From Symbiodinium natans (taxonomy: Eukaryota; Sar; Dinophyceae; Suessiales; Symbiodiniaceae): a stretch of DNA of 64,000 bases. Below are positions 20,991-34,680 of the stretch, piece by piece (positions within the stretch are counted from its first letter, which is position 1; every line of letters begins with the position of its first letter). The notes under the pieces were generated by a model. It searched no databases and had not been told where the DNA came from. It saw nothing but the letters and a program-made list of their open reading frames with translations. The stretch covers positions 310,001-374,000 of the forward strand of contig CAJNDS010002183.1 of assembly GCA_905221605.1 (NCBI GenBank). Direction: 5' to 3'. The position numbers and the translations under genes were made by a program.

Positions 20991-21366
20991 GCGGACCAGA
21001 GGAAGCCTAAACTAAGGGGATCTGAAACGCGGTTGTATTTGTTTCTTTCCTGTTCATCTTCCTAAGCAGCCCAAGCAAACAGCCAAGAATTGCAGTTTTC
21101 ACCAGGGTCCCAAGGTAAAGTTGCGCAAAGGGTCCATATACCCATATAGTATATCCTTGGGATTAGAGGCACTCTGCCACTAGAATCTCTATATTCATGG
21201 CAGGTATATATATAGGTAATTCTAGGGTTCGCTTGGCCCCCAAGGGTGCAAACCCTAAACCCTAAACCCTCAACCCTAAACCTAAACCCTAAACCTCAAA
21301 CCCTAAACCCTAAACCCTAAATCTAAACCCTAAACCCTAAGACCCTTTTGCCTGCCTCAACCTCAG

Positions 21367-22793
21367 AGATTGATCGGCCGTGGCCACGATCCGCCAAGGA
21401 AGGAGCTCCAGAGCCTCCAACATCAGCGAGAGAAGGAGAAGAATGACTTCGAGAGCAAGGCAGTAGGGGGTTTGGGGTTTAGGGTTGAGGGTTGAGGGTT
21501 GAGGATTCAGGGTTTAGGGTTTAGGGTTAGGGCTTAAAATTTCGGGCTGAGGGTTTAGGGCTTAGGGTGTAGGGTGACCTCTGTCCCGGAACCCTCAACC
21601 CTCAACTCCCCTGGCGCAGATCGCTTCAGAAAGGGAGCTGGGAAAGAGCCACCAAGAAGCAGCTCTGCAGAGGACTCTCTGATTCGGGTTTGGGGGTTTA
21701 AGGCCCAGAGTTGCTTGTTTTGCTGTTAATGTTCACATTGATATCATAGCAATAACTGACTTTCATATTAACGTTCGTATTGGTATCACATCAACATTGA
21801 TTTTCATATGAATGTTATGAGTGGGAGTTTCGGGGGGTTTGAGGGATGTGCCGGTGCCAGGACCCTTACGCCTACACCCTACACCCTACACCCTACACAC
21901 TAAACCCTAAACCCTAAACCCTCAGGACCCATGAGCTGGAGGCCATGAAGAGCAAGATGGTCAAGCTTACCAGGACACGTCCAGAGCATGGGGGGGTGTT
22001 TCGGGGTTCAGGGTTGAGGGTTTAGGGTTTGGGGGCTTTAACGCCCTAAACCCTAAACCCTAAACCCCAAAACCCAAACCCTAAACCCTAAACTCTAAAC
22101 CCTAAACCCTAAACCCTAAACCCTACAGGGTTCAGGGTTTGGGGCCTTGGGTGTTGAAAAAGATGGCCCTTGCTGCGCAGGCAGCTGGACGAGGAGGTCC
22201 AGAAGCGAGACCAGGCGCGCCCACCCCTTGTTGGGTTTAGGTTTTAGGGTTTAGGGTTCAGGGTTTAGGGTTTAGGGTTCACCTCCCGCGTGGCACCTGA
22301 TAACCTTGAGTCCGGAGCCCCCCCAAATCCTTTGGCCTCCTTAAGGTGCAGGGTTTAGGGTTTAGGGTTTAGGGTTTAGGGTTTTTGCCCTAAACCCTAA
22401 ACCCGAGCAGACTAATAATAAGACTTTCGTTCTGGTTTCGAAGAGGGGGAGACTAGAAGCCCCGAAGCTCGACAACCCCCAACCCCTGAACTCCTCAGGG
22501 ACGCCCCTGAAGATACTCCAAGCCCTAGAGCCTGAAGGGTTTAGGATTTAGGGTTTAGGGTCTAGGGTTTCCAGAATTTATTTGGTTTGTAGGGCTTATA
22601 GAGTTTGTAGGGTTTATAGGGTTTATAGGGTTTGTAGGGTTTATAGGGTTTATAGGGTTTATAGGGTTGATGGTGTAGAACCTCCCCGGTCCCTCCCTCG
22701 CCCCCTCCGCCCGCGCAAGCACGAGCCCAGATGTACCGCCAGGTGTCAGCAGAGTCACAACTCCTGGAGAGAAGACTCCAGGCCAAAGCTGCG
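21367..22793 (+). CDS. coiled-coil protein, five in-frame exons of a larger gene
   Basis: Exons 21367-21459, 21620-21672, 21926-21973, 22181-22214 and 22731-22793 join without a frame break. The chain is rich in E, K, Q, R and L with heptad-like spacing: KELQSLQHQREKEKNDFE, IASERELGKSHQEAALQR, THELEAMKSKMVKLTR, QLDEEVQKRDQ, MYRQVSAESQLLERRLQ. It is a long coiled coil by appearance; the specific protein is not recognised. Donors are GC, GA, GA, GC and, at the last exon, GT of a GTTTAGGG unit. The second intron is bracketed by AGGAC on both sides (21671-21675 and 21924-21928), an introner-like footprint. The introns are mostly filled with TTTAGGG/CCCTAAA arrays. Both ends of the gene are missing from this model. 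Islands at 20.3-20.9 and 23.5-24.6 kb may belong to it. Confidence 0.62.
22580..22672. repeat. TTTGTAGGG/TTTATAGGG variant array
   Basis: Nine-base units GTTTATAGG and GTTTGTAGG, a lengthened form of the 7-base unit, repeated about 10 times inside an intron of the coiled-coil gene. Confidence 0.85.
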
Positions 22794-22904
22794 GTTTAGG
22801 GTTTAGGGTTTAGGTTTTAGGGTTGAGGGTTTGGGGTTTAGGGTTTAGGGTGTAGGGCCTGGGGTTTGTTGAAGAGAGCAAACTGGAACCCTTGCGTTTC
22901 GTGA

Positions 22905-23036
22905 AGGATGTTGATGTGTATATAGATTTGTAGACCCGTATAAATCTAAATAGAAATACAATACATCAATAAACATAGATGAATAAATAAAACATATATA
23001 TATATATACATATGTGTATATACGTATATACTTCCG
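22905..23036. other. AT-rich stretch with TATATA run
   Basis: Low-complexity A/T-rich sequence, similar in character to 16352-16590. The minus-strand open frame here is an artefact of it. Confidence 0.55.
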
Positions 23037-23751
23037 AACTCGCGAAACCCCACAAAGGAACAGCAAGTTTAGATAAACCTAAACCCCCAACGACCACCCA
23101 ATATCCCGAGCCCCAAGCCCTACACCCGGGTTAGGGTTTAGGGTTCAGTGTTCAGGGTTTAGGGCTGCATCTCAACAACGTTTAGGGTTTGCGGTTTGTG
23201 TTTTCGAGTTTCTTTTTGGGCGTCCTGGCGGCGGTGCTTGGGATTTGTTTTGGGGGGCTGGAGGTTCATGTCTCGGCCTTCGTTTGAGGCTGGTGATACG
23301 GCCCTATACCCTAAACCCTAAACCCGTTACTACCCTTCTTATGCCAGCACATGCCCTTTATAGAAGGCTTCTACAGTAGGGTACCCCTGGGAGTTCTCCC
23401 CATGAAGCTGTCACCCTAAACCCTAAACCCTAAACCCTAAACCCTAAACCCTAAGTCCTAAACCCTAAACCCTAAACCCCCCAACACGCAGCAGGACTTG
23501 ACAAAGGGCACTGCAGGAGCCCCGACGTCCCCAACAAGGACTGGCAGGTTGTAGGGCTTTAGGGTTTCGGGTTTAGGGTTTAGGGTTTAGGGACCCAAAA
23601 CCCTAAACCCTAAAACGCCCTTTAGGGCTTGGGCGCTTTAAGGTTTGAGGGTTTGGGGGTTTAGGGTTGGTTTGTGGTTTGGGGTTTAGGGTTTAGGGTT
23701 TGGGGGTTCTATAGGGCAAGAAGTACCCCCTCCGCCGGGTTCTGTATTACC

Positions 23752-23859
23752 CTGTTCTTAGTAGGGAATGCGGGAATTAGGTGCCTTATAGCCCCGTAGA
23801 TCTACCCTTCAAGGGAATACAAAGGGTAACTCATTCCCTCATTTCCTATTAAGAATCAG
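23752..23859. mobile_element. element family D
   Basis: The left end CTGTTCTTAGTAGGGAATGC and right end ATTTCCTATTAAGAATCAG are imperfect inverted repeats. The centre CCCTTCAAGGG is a palindrome. No open frame. Confidence 0.75.
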
Positions 23860-25010
23860 TACGACATGTACCAAGCTAGATCCTTGTAGTATTCTACATA
23901 CGGCACCTCGCTGGGTTGAAATGGGTTGGTTTAGGCTTTAGGGTTTCTAGGGTTTAGGGTCTAGGGTTTAGGTTTTAGGGTTTACCTAAGCCCTAGAAAA
24001 AATGCAGCCGGTCCAAAAGGCCAGCAAGGCCAGCCAGTGTGTTTCACAGGCCTGCATTCACAGCGTGCCAGCACTTCTGCCCGTTTAGGGTTTGTCTAGG
24101 GTTTACGAGGTGTATGGTGTAGGGTTTAGTGTGTAGGGCTTGAAGTTTAGTGCTTAGGGTGTAGGGTTTAGGGTGTCGGTTTCAATGTTTCGCTGTTGCG
24201 CAGGGCTGGAAACAGCGACGACGAGCAAGCGCTCCGCGAACGTGGCAGCCAGGCGCAAATTTCTTGTCAACTGTCGTTTCCGGTCGAGTTAAACCCGGCT
24301 CCGATCCACACAAAGGTTGTTTCAAGACAATCCTTAGCCAAGCGATCGAGTTTGTGTCATCGGCGTTCTCTACGTAGAAACTCCTAAGGTCTCCTTGTAA
24401 CATGGCTGCGGATGCATCCAAACAAATGCTCTGTGCTGAATGACAGCATCGAGAACCGCCTCTGAACTCCCTGAACTTAAGCCTTCTGTGTACATAAGCT
24501 TTAAGACTTTTGCTGTATGGAAGCAAACAAACCCCAAACCCTAATCCCTGAACCCCAAACCCCAAAGCCTAATCCCTGAACCCCAAGCCTAAACCCTAAA
24601 ACACATGGAGGTCTCCACCAAGTTGATGCGAGTGGTCGACCAGTGTTGAGCCAAGCCGGCTTTGGGGGTTTAGGGTTTAGGGTTTAAGCTTAGGGTTTAC
24701 GGTTTTTAGGGGGCTGTACCTTGAGCACCCCACACCTACTGTTTGCAGGCGACCGAAGAACCCTAATTGATGGGTCCTAGATTCACAACCTTTCAGGGAA
24801 ACGTTGGGTTTGGGGGGCCCGAACCTTAACCCGGAAAGGTCTGAATGTGTGATTCGGGCCTTCTTGATTCAGGGGTTTTAGGGCCAAGGATTTGCGATTC
24901 GTGTCTAAGGTTTGAGGGCGTTATGAACCCACATCCTGCATTTTTGTAGGCTACCAAATCCAGCCCCTTCAGAGATTATCGAATCACAAGCAACCATAGA
25001 TGTTGGGTCT
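23860..25010. other. unique DNA with short decayed arrays, no supported gene
   Basis: Several 100-200 base single-copy stretches. Possible small exons (QQDLTKGTAGAPTSPTRTG just upstream at about 23487, MEVSTKLMRVVDQC at about 24605) cannot be joined. Near 24757-24990 two similar segments (ATTGATGGGTCCTAGATTCA; TAGATGTTGGGTCTTTCC) in inverted order suggest another hairpin element. Confidence 0.35.
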
Positions 25011-25204
25011 TTCCTAAACCCTAAACCCTAAACCCTAAACCCTAAACCCGAAACCCTAAACCCTAAACCCTCGAAAGCAGGAGCCTTCGAACCTTTTAGG
25101 GCTTGGGGTTTGGTTGCAAGTTTTGGGAGTCGCGGTTTGGGGCTTTAGTCCGTTGTTGCGATTGTGCTCTTGGTATCCCTAAACCCTAAACCCTAAACCC
25201 TTTC

Positions 25205-25477
25205 ACCCTTTGTTTGCTTCCAGGTTCACTTGTAAGCCAACCCCCAAAAAGGGTACCCTCACTGCAAGATGTCCCTTGTATTCACATCCCTATTGGGGTA
25301 CTACAATCCCTCTTAAGCACTGTTGGTATAAGGGCGAACATCCCTTTGTCCTAGGTACTCTAGGGCTTAGGGGGTTTAGGGGTTAGGGTTTAGGGTTTAG
25401 GGTTTAGGGTTTAGTCTTTAGGGTTTAGGGTTTAGGGTTTAGGGTACTCCTATTGTGATGTGGCTACTGGGCCACCA
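25205..25477. mobile_element. composite: family A element split by a family B remnant and a TTTAGGG array
   Basis: The left part, with CCAACCCCCAAAAAGGGTACCC, matches the core of family A. The matching right end TGTGATGTGGCTACTGGGCCACCAAG appears only at 25452-25477. Between them lie a truncated family B element (about 25268-25345, ending GGGCGAACATCCC) and a TTTAGGG array (25366-25445). This is a layered insertion history. Confidence 0.65.
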
Positions 25478-25799
25478 AGTGGTTGTTGTGACTGTTAAAG
25501 CTTCAGCCATGCTCCTAACCCAGATGGCCCGGCCACGGCTCTTTCATCCGGCCGAGAACCCCTGGAATGCCCACATCAGGTTTTAGGGTTTAGGGTTTAG
25601 GGTTTGGGGTTTAGGGTTTAGGATTTAGGGTTTAGGGTTTGGGGTTTGGGGTTTAGTGTTTAGGGTGTAGGGCCCTAAGCGCCAAACTCAGCAGCCTTGC
25701 CTCCTCCGGAACAGGGTTCAGGGTTCCCTTACCTCCCCTAAACCCCATAAAACCCCAAACGCTGGGCTCCCTTATTAGCCCTGAAGCGTAAACCCTGAA

Positions 25800-26050
25800 A
25801 CCTATACACCCTGAACCCTAACCCCAAAACAGATAAGCCCTAAGCCCTAAACCCCAAACCCCAAACCCCAAACCCCAAACCCTAAATCCTAAACCCCAAA
25901 CCCCAAACCCCAAACCCCAAACCCCAAACCCCAAACCCTAAACCCTAAGCCCTAAACCCTAAACCCTAAGACTAAACCCCAAACCCCAAACCCTAAACCC
26001 TAAACCCAGAACCCCAAACCCCAAACCCCAAACGCTAAACCCTAAACTCG
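25800..26050. repeat. CCCCAAA/CCCTAAA array
   Basis: Mixed array in which CCCCAAA outnumbers CCCTAAA, ending a few bases before an exon. Confidence 0.85.
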
Positions 26051-26059
26051 AAGCCGAGG

Positions 26060-27643
26060 TGGATGCGACAGCGGGACCTGCAGCAAGCCCTGCTCCGGGG
26101 AGCCTCAATCAACGACACGGCCTTTGCCACGCTGGTTCAGGTGAGGGTTTAGGGTTTAGGGTTTAGGGTTTAGGGTTTAGGGTTTAGGGTTTAGGGTTTA
26201 GGGTTTAGGGTTTAGGGTTTAGGGTTTAGGGTTTAGGGTTTAGGGTTTAGGGTTTAGGGTTTAGGGATGTTTAGGGCTTAGGACTTAGGGCTTAGGGTTT
26301 TTGTTTAGGGATTAGGGCTTAGTGTTTGGGAGTAACACACAATGTTGGTTCTGTTGGTTCTTTGGGAACAAGATTGTTTTCAGGCAGCTCGTTGAGGGTG
26401 TATGGGGCTTCTGGGGCTAAGGTGGCTCAGGGCTGAGATGGACAATGGTGGTGTATGGGGGACCAAGCAATATCCAGAATGACCCCATAGCTTCGGGTAC
26501 TATTTCGGAGTTCTACTTCTTGGATCCTCCCAGGGGTCTGGGAGCGTCGGGGTTTAGGAGTTTAGGGGGTACAGCGCTAGATCCACCCTCAAGCCTAAAC
26601 TCAAAACCCAAAAAGGGTATAGGGTTTAGGGTTGAACCCTAAACCCGAAACCCTAAACCCCCAAACCCCCAAATCCTAAACCCTAAACCCCTGAACCCTG
26701 GGAGAGCGCAAGGCTCTGAATGACTGCCCTTCCCTTCAGACACTGGACTTGCCTGGGCCCCGGAAGTAGTCGAGCCTTCGGAGGACAAGTGCGCGGGTTC
26801 CCCTGCAAGAGCAGGGGCTGCAAGGGTTTAGGGTTTAGGGTTTAGGGTTTAGGGTTTAGGGTTTAGGGTTTAGGGTTTAGGGTTTAGGCTTTCGGGGTGA
26901 AGGCTTAGGGTTTAGGGTTGAGGGTTTAATTGATGTTTCGGGACTCCTAGACCCCCAAACCCCTCAAGGAAGCCTGCCAACCCCAACCCTGTAAGCCCTA
27001 CACAGCAAGTCTAAGCCCCACACTTCTCAAACCCTAAACCCTAAACCCTAAACCCTAAACCCTAAACCCTAAACCCTAAACCCTAAACCCTAAACCCTAA
27101 ACCTTCTGAAGGTCACAGAACCTGCTGACCATGGACTCTTGCTCCGACCTTTGCCAGCTGATCACCACAGCTCCCAGGTTGGCCTGGCAGCTTTAGGGTT
27201 CAGGGTTTGGGGTTTAGGGTTTAGGGTTTAGGGCTTCAGGGTTTAGGGTTTAGGGTTTTTGGCTTGAGGGGTTGAGGGTTTGGGGTTTAGGGTTTAGGGC
27301 TTGGGGTTTAGGGTTTAGGGCTTGAGGGTTTAGGGTTTAGGGTTGAGGGTTTAGGGTGTAGGGCTTGAGGGTTTAGGAATTAGGGCTTGAGGGTTTAGAA
27401 GCTCGAAACCCTAACCCCTTAAAACCGTGTAGAGCCTGAACCCCAATGTTTTTCTTATACCGTCTGAAGCCCCGGACCCTTCCGAAAACCTCCTAAACCC
27501 TAACCCCTAACCCCTAAACCCTAAACCCTAAGCCCTAAGCCTTAAGCCCTAAACCTGCACCCTGTCGCCTCGCCAGTCTTTCCTTCATCTCACTGGCAGA
27601 GAACCTGTTCTCCCTGCGGTCGGTCGGCTACTTCATGCTGCAG
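26060..27643 (+). CDS. unrecognised helical protein, three in-frame exons
   Basis: Exons 26060-26140, 27119-27177 and 27577-27643 join in frame: LQQALLRGASINDTAFATLV-Q, NLLTMDSCSDLCQLITTAP, SLSFISLAENLFSLRSVGYF. Alternating hydrophobic residues suggest stacked helices. The first donor, CAG|GTGAGG, is canonical; the second is AG|GT. The two introns contain 120 bases of pure TTTAGGG, then CCCTAAA, then mixed variants. No family was recognised. It may be the 5' part of the gene whose exons appear at 30.5-33.4 kb. A further likely exon is the frame MERQNTKKLMPLDLLDLQGN at about 28182-28265, but its phase does not follow directly. Confidence 0.5.
26143..26265. repeat. pure TTTAGGG array directly after a splice donor
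   Basis: About 17 perfect units beginning two bases after the proposed GTGAGG donor. Confidence 0.95.
26822..27105. repeat. TTTAGGG array then CCCTAAA array
   Basis: TTTAGGG at 26824-26887, about 140 bases of decayed units, then about 11 perfect CCCTAAA units at 27030-27104 ending just before exon 2 of the helical protein. Confidence 0.9.
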
Positions 27644-28296
27644 CCTTACCCCTGATGTGTTTAGGGTTCAGGGTTCAGGGTTCAGGGATCAGGGTTTAAT
27701 TAGGGTTTAGGGTCATTTGCCTAAGATTTCCTCCAAGAAAAAGAATAAATAATGATTCCTACATGGCCCTTATAAGGAGAAATGTTTTTATATTCGGTTC
27801 TTAAGCCTTACCGGGGAGTGTTAGGGAACCTTGGGTTACATACCCCCCGTTGAACCCCGTCCCTTAAGGACCCTAGACTGATATGTAGCCGTAGCTGCGA
27901 GTCATGGCTTGTCTGCTAAAGCTGTGCGTGTAGAGCTTTGTTTATTTGACTTGGTTTGGTCAACTGCGTCTTGCACGCAGGATTTAGGGGGTATCGCTTT
28001 GACGTCCGAGCTGCTGGCTCTGTCGTAGTGCCTTGGGAACAGGTGACAGAAGCGCCCTGAAAAAACAACCCTCAGCCCCGGACGAAACCCCAAGCTCCCA
28101 ACCCTAAACGCAAAGACCTTCCATCCCTAAACCCTAAACCCTAAACCCTAAACCCTAGTGCAATGCCCAAAAGTACTGAGGACTGCAGTCATGGAGCGGC
28201 AAAACACGAAGAAGCTGATGCCCTTGGACCTGTTAGACCTGCAGGGCAACGAGGCGTTGAGGGCGCCTCCCACAAAATCACTTCAACCCTCTTTGT

Positions 28297-28413
28297 CTAG
28301 GACCCAGACAGAGTAGGCCCTTATTGCTTTTTGGGGGTTTAGGTTCCCTTAAAGCACCTTTTAAACCGAAAGGGCACACCTTTTTTTAATTCCCAGGTTA
28401 CTCTTGGGTCTAG
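28297..28413. mobile_element. element family C with a TTGT target duplication
   Basis: The ends CTAGGACCCAGACAGAGTAG and TTACTCTTGGGTCTAG are inverted repeats. TTGT stands directly before (28293-28296) and after (28414-28417). This shows a 4-base target duplication for a copy not evidently used as an intron. Confidence 0.82.
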
Positions 28414-28449
28414 TTGTGGATCTTCAAGCCTTATAGCCGTAGCCTCGAA

Positions 28450-28925
28450 TGCAGCACACTCTCATGGGCGCAATACAATCGCTGAGCATCAGCTGGGTAG
28501 TGATTGTGCACAAGTGACAGGGCGGGAGGCGAGCATCATGAGCATCAGCTGGGTGCTTTTCTGGTCACATGCCCCCTCAAGCTGCAGAAGCTTGCGAAAC
28601 CCTTCGCCCCAGTGATTGTGCAGATGTGACGTGCCGGGAGGCGAGCATCAAGAGCATCAGCTGGGTAGTTTTCTGGTCACATGCCCCCTCAAGCTGCAGA
28701 AGCTTGCGAAACCCTTCGCCCACTGACTGGGCAGATGTGACGATGCGGGAGGCGAGCATCATGAGCTGGGTAGACTTCTGGTCACATGATGGCCCCGGAA
28801 GCTCCAGACGCTTGCAAAACCCTACGCCCTGCGCCCCAGCGAATGCGCAGATGGGACGAGGCGGGAGGCGAGCATCCATTTTAGTCAAATGTCCCCCTAA
28901 GCTCCAGACGCAGAACCCTTCGCCC
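28450..28925. repeat. tandem repeat with a 111-116 base period, four to five copies
   Basis: The landmark GGGAGGCGAGCATC recurs at 28524, 28636, 28747 and 28863. Copies share GAGCATCAGCTGGGTAG, TTCTGGTCACATG and GCTTGCGAAACCC blocks and diverge toward the right. A 142-codon open frame crosses it (28569-28997), but the repeat has no recognised domain. Confidence 0.85.
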
Positions 28926-28980
28926 TATTATCAGCGCGAAAGGGGTTCAAAACGCCGCAAACCCACCAGCCAGACAGCTA

Positions 28981-29066
28981 CCAGGATGGGCTACTAGGCC
29001 CTACAATCCCCCACAATCAACCCTTTAAAGGGCCTGTTTAAGGGGTTACAGGGTATAATAGCCCTA
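28981..29066. mobile_element. element family G (CAGGATGGGC)
   Basis: It starts CCAGGATGGGCTACTAGGCC and contains ACAATCCCC and AACCCTTTAAAGGGCC hairpins like the copies at 39402 and 60850. The order of inner parts suggests the reverse orientation or a rearranged copy. Confidence 0.6.
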
Positions 29067-29067
29067 G

Positions 29068-29262
29068 ACCCTAAACCCTAAACCCTGAACCCTAAACCCT
29101 AAACCCTAAACCCTAAACCCTAAACCCTAAACCCTAAACCCTACACCCTACACCCTACACCCTAAACCCTACCCTAAACCCTAAACCCTAAACCCTAAAC
29201 CCTAAACCCTAAACCCTAAACCCTAAACCCTAAACCCTAAACCCTAAACCCTAAACCCTAAG
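29068..29262. repeat. CCCTAAA array with CCCTACA block
   Basis: About 26 units. A short CCCTACA block sits at 29140-29162. The frame GLVAAAAAPVPEALLSQAGH directly after it (29272-29335) may be an exon. Confidence 0.9.
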
Positions 29263-29371
29263 CTACTCAACAGGGCTTGGTGGCAGCAGCTGCAGCGCCG
29301 GTGCCAGAAGCACTTCTCAGCCAGGCGGGGCACACCACCAGTGGAACCCAGTTCCCGAAACTTGACCAAAA

Positions 29372-29428
29372 CCCTTAATTTAGGGTTTAGGGTTTAGGGT
29401 TTAGGGTTTAGGGTTTAGGGTTTAGGGC
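29372..29428. repeat. TTTAGGG array
   Basis: About 8 units. The following 600 bases hold unique DNA and C-rich degenerate units (CCCCTGAA, CCCCTCAA). A 60-base segment (CTTAAACCACCTTAAGCCCC) is repeated at 29852 and 29913. Confidence 0.8.
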
Positions 29429-30137
29429 TATGAATTCTGATTGCAAGGTAGAGGCCCCCTAGAAAGCATTCAGGTGGGTAGCCGACTAGACGCTAAACCC
29501 CGAAACCCTCGAGTTCTGAGGATCGCCTTTCTCATTCTCGCTCTGGTAAACCCTTGCAGCCCTCACCCCCAAAACGTCCTACAGCTTACCGACCCCAAAA
29601 CCAATGTCAAGTGCAAAGCTTGAGATTAAAAAAACAGAGTTCGTGCCATGTAACCCAAGTACCCTCAACCCCTCAAGCTCCAAACCCCTGAACCCCTCAA
29701 CCCCTAAACACCCCTAAACCCCTAAATCCCAAACCCCTGAGCCCCTCAACCCAGCTCACCTCAGGCACAAAAATCCCCCAAATCCCTTATCCCTAAAATC
29801 CAGAAAGCCCAAAAAGCCTTTGAACTCCAGAGCCCTAAGACCCTCACTTCATCTTAAACCACCTTAAGCCCCCCAAGGGTTTAGGGGTTAGGGTTTAGGG
29901 TTTAAGGTTTTCTTAAACCACCTTAAGCCCCCCAAGGGTTTAGGTTTTAGGGTTTAGGGTTTAAGGTTTTCAGCCCTTATCACAAGGCCCCTTACATTCT
30001 AAAACCCTAGGCCCGAAGACTCCCCAAGCCCAAAGCATTCGAACCCTTATAAGCCCTGAATGGCCCTTAGGCACGAAAGCCTCAATCTTTTGGGTTGCCT
30101 CGCAACCCCACATCCTAAACCTTACGTTAAACCACAC

Positions 30138-30243
30138 TCGGAGGTTCATGGGTAGTTGTTTTTGTACGTGGGAAAACTAGAATGCATCTGGTTACAACCT
30201 TATATAGGCGAGTGATAACTCTACTTACAACTATCCATGAACC
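30138..30243. mobile_element. diverged hairpin element, family E-like ends
   Basis: CTCGGAGGTTCATGGGTAGT and ACTATCCATGAACCTTCA are inverted repeats with an unrelated centre. The ends resemble family E (CTTGGAGGTTCATGG). Confidence 0.6.
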
Positions 30244-30246
30244 TTC

Positions 30247-30520
30247 AACCAGCCCCCCCCCCCCCCCCCCAAACCCTAAACCGCATACCCTAAACCCTAA
30301 ACCCCAAACCTCAAACCCTAAACCCTAAACCGCAAATCCTAAACCCTAATCCCCAATGCCCAATGCCCTAAACCGCAAACCCTGAACCCTTAACCCCAAA
30401 CCTCAAACCCTAAACCCCAAACCCGAAAGCCGAAACCCCAAAACCCATACCCCAAACCCCAAACCCCAAACCCCAAACCCTAAACCCTAAACCCCAAACC
30501 CTAAACCCTAAACCCTAAAC
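30247..30520. repeat. C tract and CCCCAAA/CCCTAAA array
   Basis: Poly-C of about 18 at 30253-30270, then degenerate C-rich units up to the next exon. Confidence 0.85.
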
Positions 30521-30527
30521 ACGCAAG

Positions 30528-33355
<2,828 letters not shown>

Positions 33356-33465
33356 GTTTAGGGTTTAGGGTTTAGGGTTTAGGGCTTAGGGTTTGGGGTT
33401 TAGGGTTTCGGGTTTAGGGCTTAGGGTTTAGGGTTTAGGGTTTAGGGTTCAGGGACTCTGAACCT

Positions 33466-33575
33466 GTGGATGTTCCCCCTTCGGCTAGCAGTCCTTAATA
33501 GGGATCATAACAGGGGGGGGTGCTATAGTCCCAATTAAGGACTGTTGACTGCTAGTATGAGGGGGAACAGCCTAA
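33466..33575. mobile_element. element family B, with a G run in the loop
   Basis: GTGGATGTTCCCCCTT at the left is matched by GAGGGGGAACAGCC at the right. The inner pair is AGTCCTTAATAGGGAT and CAATTAAGGACTG. Follows the preceding exon chain by about 110 bases. Confidence 0.75.
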
Positions 33576-34680
33576 ACTTAAGGCTTAAGGCCGAAAGCCT
33601 CAACCCCAAAACCCCAAGTAGACTTGGCAGGCTGTTGCTGAAGAGCCGCGGTCACCACAAGCCATGCGAGCGCCTTACCGATGGGTTATCAGCTGGCATT
33701 GAGGGTCGAAGGGTCTAGACAGGTTTCAGACAGGGTTGATGGAACGTCCGGTTTGTGAAGACACAACCTCCACTGTATAGCCCTCTTATGGGCACTTAAT
33801 TTCAGTTCCTAAGCCCTACAAACCCTACACCCTAGAGGGGGTGCCCTGAACCCTGCACCCCGTTGAGACCTCAGAGAGTGTAGGCCTTTCTGCCGTTCTC
33901 TCGAGGTCTCCGCCAGTTCAGGCATCTGAGAGGTGGGATGGGATTTGTGGGTTGAGGGTTCTTTTCGCGGAATCTGGTCTGGACGTTTACGGGCTCCGAA
34001 CCTGTAAATTTGCACCTTCAACGCCTCTAAAACCTCCAACATCAATTCCTGTAAACCTCCAAACTCTAAGCCCAACACCCTTAAAGCGAAAACTACAGCC
34101 CTTAGAATCCCAAGCGGCCCACTTTGGCGCATTGGGACGTTTCGGCTCTTGGGGGCTTTAGGGTTTGGGATCCTGTCCTACCCCCCCCCCCCTCCCCCAG
34201 CCTCGCCCCAGTCCTACAAGTCTCCGGTTTACATGATACATGACGTGGGCAGGTCCCTTTTCGGTTTTCGGTCCCCTACCCTTTCAATAAGGATCCCAAA
34301 AGAGACCCTCATTTAGAGAACCCCCCCCCCCCCCCGGCTTCTAGGGGCTAAGCGGCTTGAAGGGCATTCCAAAGGTTCGTGGAAGTTTGGAATCTCGTCA
34401 TGTTTGGGGTGAAGTGCGCTTTCCGTTGGCAACGACGACCAGCCGTGGCCGTTGCAGGCAGCCGACGGGAGGGTATTCATCCTCTCCTCCCCAGTCCACG
34501 CAGCCACGTCCTGAGCGATGACGGTTTGGGGCGGGGCTTGGGCAGGGTGGAACCATAGTGCTTCTGATTATGTTGTCATTCGTCTATGGGTAGTTCTTTG
34601 GGCCCTTGGGTTGCTCTAGGGCATATAAGGGGGTGTATGAGGGTCCCCCTTTTTTAAGGGTTCATACTTTGGGACTCAAC
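33576..34680. other. mostly single-copy DNA, no supported gene
   Basis: It contains C runs at 34180-34197 and 34320-34337. Overlapping open frames occur on both strands (33809-34161), which argues against either. It may be an intergenic region; nothing firm is seen. Confidence 0.4.

Noticed and set aside
28450-28925. CRISPR-like array
   Set aside because: The period is about 112 bases with decaying whole units; no short conserved repeat with unique spacers.
28569-28997. 142-codon open frame over the 112-base tandem repeat
   Set aside because: No domain is seen, an overlapping frame exists on the minus strand, and repeat structure alone can explain it. Kept as a repeat only.
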